The notes below the pieces were generated by a model. That model saw only the letters and a list, made by a program, of their open reading frames with translations. It had not been told where the DNA came from and searched no databases. A stretch of 64,000 nt of DNA from Candidatus Blautia intestinavium (lineage in GTDB: Bacteria; Bacillota; Clostridia; Lachnospirales; Lachnospiraceae), in the NCBI GenBank assembly GCA_019113745.1, contig DXGV01000006.1, forward strand, positions 1-64,000, written 5' to 3'. Of the stretch, positions 59,357 to 64,000 are shown piece by piece. Numbering within the stretch: the stretch's first letter is position 1; each line of letters begins with the position of its first letter. Position numbers and translations under genes: made by a program.

Positions 59357-59402
59357 AGTCTCCGCCCAAATGCGGCGAAGGCTGTAAAGGAGCCGATAAC
59401 AG

Positions 59403-60422
59403 ATGAAATTGAATATATTATATCAATTTAACGATGCATATGCCCCCTATGCAGGCGTTTCCATCTGTTCCCTTCTGAAAAATAATCAGAAAGCCGAAGC
59501 GATTGAGATCTATGTTCTGGGAGAGAAGCTTTCCTCCGGCAGTATCAGCCGCTTGCGGTCTCTGGTCAAACAGTATGGGAGAAGGATAACATTTTTAAAC
59601 AGCGACAGGATTCTGAAAAAGATCAAGGAACTGGGTATTCCAAAATATCGCGGTTCCTTTGCCGCAAATATGAAGCTTTTTTTCTCCTCTGAAATAAGCG
59701 AAGAGGCGGAAAGGCTTCTGTATATAGACAGTGATACCCTGGTTGTGGATTCGCTGGAGGCACTGTTTTGTTTTCCCATGAAAGAATATCCCCTGGCAAT
59801 GGCCCTCGATTCCCTGGGGAAAAAGCATAAAACATATATAGGGCTCCGGAAGGGGGATCCCTATTTTAATTCCGGAGTGATTTTGTTTGATCTGAAAAAA
59901 TGGAAGGAACTAAACTGCGAAAAGCAGTTGGCCGAGCATGCGCTTTATTCCCGTGCACATTACATGTCTCCTGATCAGGATCTGATCAATGCAGCTCTGA
60001 AGGGGCAGATCGGGCGGCTCGACGCACGGTTTAATTTTCAGCCGATTCATTTTCGATATTCTGCCGGCCTTTATCGATGCTATTGGAAACAGAACGGGTA
60101 TTATTCCGCAAAAGAGCTTCTGGATGCGAAAACGCAGCCGGTGATTCTGCACTTCTTCCGTTTCCTCGGAGAATTTCCCTGGGATACGGATTCCCTGCAT
60201 CCGTATGCGGAAGCATTTGCGGATTATTTAAAGCAGTCTCCCTGGCAGGATTTGCCGGAGAAAGCTTCTGTTCAGCAGGGAGCTGTTTTTCAGATCGAAC
60301 GTTTTCTGTACCGCTTACTTCCTGACATCCTTTTCATGCCGGTTTTCCGTGCCTGTTACGGGATTTTTTTATGGAAAGCGGAGCGGGCTTCCCGAAGGGG
60401 GAAAAATGACAGAAAAATGTAG
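59403..60422 (+). CDS. GT8 glycosyltransferase, first gene of the right operon
   Basis: A 339-residue GT8 enzyme: ILYQFNDAYAPYAGVSICSL, RLLYIDSDTLVVDSL (DxD), DPYFNSGVILFDLKKW, SPDQDLINAALKG and HFFRFLGEFPWDTDSLHPY. It shares the same blocks in the same order with the left-operon GT8, so the two arose by duplication. AAAGGAG lies ten bases before the ATG. Its leader begins at the promoter inside the invertible segment, so it should be expressed in this orientation. It probably does the same early transfer step for a second glycan. Confidence 0.9.
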   Translation: MKLNILYQFNDAYAPYAGVSICSLLKNNQKAEAIEIYVLGEKLSSGSISRLRSLVKQYGRRITFLNSDRILKKIKELGIPKYRGSFAANMKLFFSSEISEEAERLLYIDSDTLVVDSLEALFCFPMKEYPLAMALDSLGKKHKTYIGLRKGDPYFNSGVILFDLKKWKELNCEKQLAEHALYSRAHYMSPDQDLINAALKGQIGRLDARFNFQPIHFRYSAGLYRCYWKQNGYYSAKELLDAKTQPVILHFFRFLGEFPWDTDSLHPYAEAFADYLKQSPWQDLPEKASVQQGAVFQIERFLYRLLPDILFMPVFRACYGIFLWKAERASRRGKNDRKM

Positions 60423-60434
60423 GAAAGGTATATT

Positions 60435-61214
60435 ATGCGTTTTATTACAGATGTCCGAAAATATTTTCATTATATTATATTCTCTGCCCGGTCGCAGCTG
60501 CGTTCAGAGGTAGTCAATTCCTACCTGGACTGGGTCTGGTGGATCCTGGAGCCGTTCTGCAATATGATCGTATATACGATCATATTCGGCTATGTATTTC
60601 AGGCGGCGGAGCCTTATTTCCCCATCTTCCTGTTTATCGGGATCAGCATGTGGGGGTTTTTCAGCAAAACGCTTACGGCCAGCGTTAAACTGATCAAGTC
60701 GAATAAGGCTATTGTTACAAAGGTATATATTCCCAAGCAGATGCTTCTTCTTAAGCTGATGGCTGTCAATGCTTTCAAAATGCTGCTGTCATTTATCATC
60801 ATTTTCCTTATGATGCTTTTCTATCGGGTGCAGGTCAATGCTTCTTTGCTGTATGCGCTGCCGGCGCTTTTGATCCTGTTTATTTTTACTTATGGGATTT
60901 CCTGCTTCCTGATGCACTATGGCGTGTATGTGGAGGATCTGGCTTATATCGTCACGATCCTGATGAGTATGCTCATGTATTTTACCGGTATTTTTTATTC
61001 CATAGAAAAACGGATGCCGGAACCCTTTGGTCATCTCCTGAGCTTATACAATCCGATTGCCTGCCTGATCACCGTGATGCGAAATTCTCTGTTATATATG
61101 CAGAACTCATCTTTGACCGTGCTGGGGATCTGGTTTTTGGTCTCCGTGCTGATCGCGGCCTGTGGAACGAAGCTTATTTATAAGAATGAAAACAGCTATG
61201 TGAAGGTAATATGA
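60435..61214 (+). CDS. ABC-2 polysaccharide export permease, Wzm/TagG type
   Basis: A 259-residue, six-helix permease: QLRSEVVNSYLDWVWWILEP, FLFIGISMWGFFSKTLTASV, KVYIPKQMLLLK and LLSLYNPIACLITVMRNSLL. It is only distantly similar to the left-operon permease, so the two exporters are not recent copies. It begins 12 bases after the GT8 gene and overlaps the ATPase start (ATGA). With that ATPase it would export the right-operon glycan. Confidence 0.92.
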   Translation: MRFITDVRKYFHYIIFSARSQLRSEVVNSYLDWVWWILEPFCNMIVYTIIFGYVFQAAEPYFPIFLFIGISMWGFFSKTLTASVKLIKSNKAIVTKVYIPKQMLLLKLMAVNAFKMLLSFIIIFLMMLFYRVQVNASLLYALPALLILFIFTYGISCFLMHYGVYVEDLAYIVTILMSMLMYFTGIFYSIEKRMPEPFGHLLSLYNPIACLITVMRNSLLYMQNSSLTVLGIWFLVSVLIAACGTKLIYKNENSYVKVI

Positions 61215-61945
61215 TGGAAAACTGTGCAATTAAAGTCGATCATCTCTGTATCGACTATAAACCATATAAAAAAACGTCCATTCAGAAAAGCCTGTTTAAA
61301 AAGAAACAGGAAAAAATGGAGATGATCCATGCGGTAAGAGATGTTTCCTTTTCTCTGGAAGAAGGAGAGATTCTTGGAATCGTCGGAAAAAACGGCAGCG
61401 GAAAATCCACTATGCTGCGCGCGATTGCAGGGATCTTCATTCCGGATCAGGGAACGATAGATCTGCATGGCAACTCAGTCTCCCTCCTGTCGATAGGCGT
61501 TGGATTTACACCAGAAATATCCGGCCGGGAAAATATCCTTCTTTCCGGAATGCTGCTCGGTTTCAGCGAAGAACAGATCCGCGAAAAAATGGATTCCATT
61601 ATTGAATTTTCAGAGCTGGGGCAGTTTATAGATTATCCGGTCCGCACCTACTCCAGCGGTATGTATTCCAAGCTGGCCTTTTCCATCACGGCATCTCTGG
61701 AAACGGATATTATCCTGATCGATGAAGTGCTCAGCGTGGGAGATGAACGCTTTCAGAAGAAAAGCTATAACAAGATGAAAGAACTGATCTCCAACAAAAC
61801 CCGCACGGTGATGATCGTTTCCCATAATACGGAAACACTCAGGCAGCTGTGCACGAAAGCCATGTGGATCAACGACGGAATGATGATGTCAATCGGCGAG
61901 ACCCAGGAGGTGCTCAGCCAGTATCAGCACTATATGAATAAGTAG
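61211..61945 (+). CDS. ABC transporter ATPase, Wzt/TagH type, short form
   Basis: A 244-residue ATPase with Walker [20 protein letters not shown], signature [14 protein letters not shown], Walker [16 protein letters not shown] and H-loop VSHNTETL. It has the insertion near the N-terminus seen in teichoic acid and O-antigen exporters, but lacks the C-terminal glycan-recognition domain of the left-operon ATPase. It may therefore export a chain without end modification. Its start overlaps the permease stop. Confidence 0.92.
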   Translation: MMENCAIKVDHLCIDYKPYKKTSIQKSLFKKKQEKMEMIHAVRDVSFSLEEGEILGIVGKNGSGKSTMLRAIAGIFIPDQGTIDLHGNSVSLLSIGVGFTPEISGRENILLSGMLLGFSEEQIREKMDSIIEFSELGQFIDYPVRTYSSGMYSKLAFSITASLETDIILIDEVLSVGDERFQKKSYNKMKELISNKTRTVMIVSHNTETLRQLCTKAMWINDGMMMSIGETQEVLSQYQHYMNK

Positions 61946-61977
61946 AAATATTTATCACACAGAGGGGAGAAATACGA

Positions 61978-63207
61978 ATGAAAATTGCAGTTGCCGGCAC
62001 CGGCTATGTTGGATTATCGAACGCGGTTATCCTGGCTCAGAAAAATGAGGTATACGCTCTGGATCTGATCCCGGAGAAGGTAGAGCTGATCAATGCCGGA
62101 AAATCACCCATTGTAGATGCAGAAATCTCACTTTATCTGAAAAGCGGGAATCTGAACTTGAAAGCTACCTTAAATGATGTGGAAGCATATACGGATGCAG
62201 ATTTTATCATCGTTGCAACGCCGACAGATTATGATGCAGAAAAAAATCACTTTAATACTTCTTCTGTTGAGCAGGTTGTGGAACGGATCACACAGATCGA
62301 TCCGAAGGCGGTCATCGTGATCAAATCCACCGTACCGGTGGGATATACGGAGACGCTTTGTCGACAGTATCCGCAGGCTTCTTTTTTGTTCTCGCCGGAA
62401 TTCCTGAGAGAAGGAAAGGCGCTGTACGATAACCTCTATCCTTCCAGGATCGTGGTCGGCATCCCCTCCCAAAGAGAAGATCTGACTCAAAAAGCGCATG
62501 TTTTTGCCAGGCTGCTTCAGGAAGGCGCCATTAAAGAAGAAATTCCCACCCTATTTCTGCATTCTACGGAGGCCGAAGCGATCAAACTATTTGCCAACAC
62601 TTATCTGGCCATGCGGGTCGCTTTTTTCAATGAGCTGGATACCTATGCGGAGATTCGGGGACTGGACACCCGCTCCATCATAGAGGGCGTATGCCTGGAT
62701 CCCAGGATCGGAAACCATTACAACAATCCTTCCTTTGGCTACGGAGGATATTGTCTTCCCAAAGATACCAAACAGCTTCTCGCGAATTATCATGATGTGC
62801 CCAACAATATCATGGGGGCGATCGTAGAAGCCAATCGGACGCGCAAGGAATTCATAACGGAGCGGATCCTGGAACGCGTTTCCGCCTCCGCGCAACAGAA
62901 AGCAGAAGATTCCGCCAGGACTGCCGCAGGTACCGTCGGGATTTACCGTCTTACCATGAAGACCAATTCCGATAATTTCCGGCAGAGCTCCATCCAGGGT
63001 GTGATCCGTCGTCTGAACGAAAAGGGCGCAAAGGTCCTGATCTATGAACCGGCCGCCAGGGAAGTTTCTTTTTTCGGAAATCCGGTCACCAAGGATCTGG
63101 AATCGTTCAAGAAACTTTCGGATATTGTGGTAGCCAACAGAATGTCTCCGGAGCTGGAGGATATTTCTGAAAAGGTTTATACCAGGGATCTGTACGCTCG
63201 CGACTGA
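61978..63207 (+). CDS. ugd: UDP-glucose 6-dehydrogenase
   Basis: A 409-residue NAD-dependent dehydrogenase: [19 protein letters not shown] for NAD binding, [31 protein letters not shown] and the catalytic Cys259 in [14 protein letters not shown]. It makes UDP-glucuronic acid from UDP-glucose. AGGGGAG precedes the ATG. In the right operon it can supply glucuronate directly. The UDP-glucuronate 4-epimerase at 25541-26587 could turn part of it into UDP-galacturonate. If the switch turns this operon off, the supply would depend on another copy elsewhere in the genome. Confidence 0.94.
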   Translation: MKIAVAGTGYVGLSNAVILAQKNEVYALDLIPEKVELINAGKSPIVDAEISLYLKSGNLNLKATLNDVEAYTDADFIIVATPTDYDAEKNHFNTSSVEQVVERITQIDPKAVIVIKSTVPVGYTETLCRQYPQASFLFSPEFLREGKALYDNLYPSRIVVGIPSQREDLTQKAHVFARLLQEGAIKEEIPTLFLHSTEAEAIKLFANTYLAMRVAFFNELDTYAEIRGLDTRSIIEGVCLDPRIGNHYNNPSFGYGGYCLPKDTKQLLANYHDVPNNIMGAIVEANRTRKEFITERILERVSASAQQKAEDSARTAAGTVGIYRLTMKTNSDNFRQSSIQGVIRRLNEKGAKVLIYEPAAREVSFFGNPVTKDLESFKKLSDIVVANRMSPELEDISEKVYTRDLYARD

Positions 63208-63226
63208 GGAAGGGGAAGGGACTGTG

Positions 63227-64000
63227 ATGGTTAAGGTATCGGTTATCCTACCGGTCTACAATGTGGAGCAATATCTGGAGCAATGCCTGGACAGTATTGT
63301 TGGACAGACGCTAAAAGATATTGAAATTATCTGTGTAGACGATGGCTCTACAGATAATTCTCTGAATATTTTGAAAAATTATCAGAAAAAAGATCCCAGA
63401 ATCCGGCTGATCGAACAGAAAAATGCCGGAGCCGGAGCGGCGCGCAACGCGGGAATGCGTGCGGCGTGCGGACAGTGCCTGTCTTTCCTCGATTCCGATG
63501 ATTTTTTTGAGCCGGATATGCTGGAAAAGGCTTACGAATGCCTGGAGCAGTATCAGGCGGATTTTGTGGTATTCGATTCCGATCAGTTCCATATGGATAA
63601 GCAGGAATTCGTGGATGTGCCATGGGTGTTTCGCAAGCAGGAAATCCCTCCCTATATGCCCTTTTCTCACAGGGAGTTGACGGACAATGTGTTCAAGGTC
63701 TTCGTCGGCTGGGCCTGGGACAAGCTCTACAGACGCAGTTTCGTGGAAGCCCATGCGCTGCAGTTTCAGGAGCAGCGGACCTCCAACGACCTGCTGTTCG
63801 TTTTCAGCGCTCTCGTTCTGGCAAAAAGGATCGCCGTCGTCGGTCAGGTTCTGGCACATCAGAGGCGGGGAAGCTCCACCTCCCTCTCTGTCACCCGGGA
63901 AAAATCCTGGCACTGCTTCTACGACGCTCTGACCGCGCTGCGCCGCAGGCTCGTGGAAGAACATATCTACTGGGAACTGGAGCAGGATTTCATCAATTAT
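63227..64000 (+). CDS. GT2 glycosyltransferase, cut by window end
   Basis: 258 codons are visible from the ATG at 63227, which follows AGGGGAAGGGACTGTG, and the frame is open at the last base. The sequence VSVILPVYNVEQYLEQCLDS, CVDDGSTDNSLNIL, NAGAGAARNAGM and SFLDSDDFFEPDM is a standard GT2 domain with the DxD-type acids. A second conserved region (WAWDKLYRRSFVEAH) follows. It is the fifth gene of the right operon; more genes may follow past the window. Confidence 0.9.
   Translation, partial: MVKVSVILPVYNVEQYLEQCLDSIVGQTLKDIEIICVDDGSTDNSLNILKNYQKKDPRIRLIEQKNAGAGAARNAGMRAACGQCLSFLDSDDFFEPDMLEKAYECLEQYQADFVVFDSDQFHMDKQEFVDVPWVFRKQEIPPYMPFSHRELTDNVFKVFVGWAWDKLYRRSFVEAHALQFQEQRTSNDLLFVFSALVLAKRIAVVGQVLAHQRRGSSTSLSVTREKSWHCFYDALTALRRRLVEEHIYWELEQDFINY

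Overview
The window looks like chromosomal DNA of a gut-type Clostridia, most likely a Lachnospiraceae. This is inferred from strong AGGAGG-type ribosome sites, sigma-A promoters, a permuted-domain GH3, DUF6056 and DUF6311 membrane proteins and an IS21 relic; no rRNA or tRNA is present to confirm it. Most of it is an unusually large surface-glycan biosynthesis locus.

Layout. (a) 0-9.3 kb is a metabolic border: an MBOAT acyltransferase, a GH43 glycosidase, a MalY/PatB aminotransferase, a possible 62-residue protein, a PucR-type regulator and a GH3 beta-glycosidase. (b) 9.3-24.3 kb (minus strand) is a polyprenol-phosphate-sugar type glycosylation block. It has five GT-C-like membrane proteins, two DPM/GtrB-like GT2 enzymes, a ChbG/YdjC deacetylase and a FkbH-ACP-MBOAT cassette that could glyceroylate a glycan. 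Many of its gaps hold GC-rich stem-loops. (c) 24.4-25.4 kb is a 5'-truncated YfhO-like relic on the plus strand. (d) 25.5-44.3 kb (minus strand) is a long operon with a winged-helix-like first gene, CDP-sugar genes (rfbF, a second cytidylyltransferase, rfbG, rfbH), a YerE-like ThDP enzyme, GT-C enzymes, a radical SAM enzyme, a GT-D fold enzyme, a PglK-like ABC flippase, GT2/GT4 enzymes and a UDP-GlcA 4-epimerase. (e) 44.5-46.6 kb holds an IS21 istA relic, a cysteine desulfurase relic, large inverted repeats and a GtrB-like GT2, followed by an AT-rich GtrII-like gene. (f) 48.2-58.4 kb (minus strand) is an ABC-exported polysaccharide operon. (g) 58.4-59.4 kb is a tyrosine recombinase gene between inverted repeats. 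(h) 59.4-64 kb (plus strand) is a second ABC-exported polysaccharide operon, with UDP-glucose dehydrogenase, cut by the window end.

The most striking system is the switch at 58.45-59.36 kb. Two 28-bp inverted repeats (25/28 identical, with a 16-bp identical core) enclose a small tyrosine recombinase gene, its terminator, and an extended -10 promoter that reads out of the right end. Divergent operons lie on both sides; each begins with a paralogous GT8 gene and each carries its own Wzm/Wzt-type ABC exporter. As drawn, the promoter serves the right operon. Inversion would turn it to the left operon. This predicts an either/or phase switch between two surface polysaccharides.

Other points of note are a CDP-branched-sugar pathway without a visible E3 reductase, a pyruvyltransferase-like/coiled-coil/DUF1796-like fusion, two double-headed glycosyltransferases, and a GtrB/GtrII pair resembling serotype-conversion modules. 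No initiating phosphoglycosyltransferase was recognised in the window.
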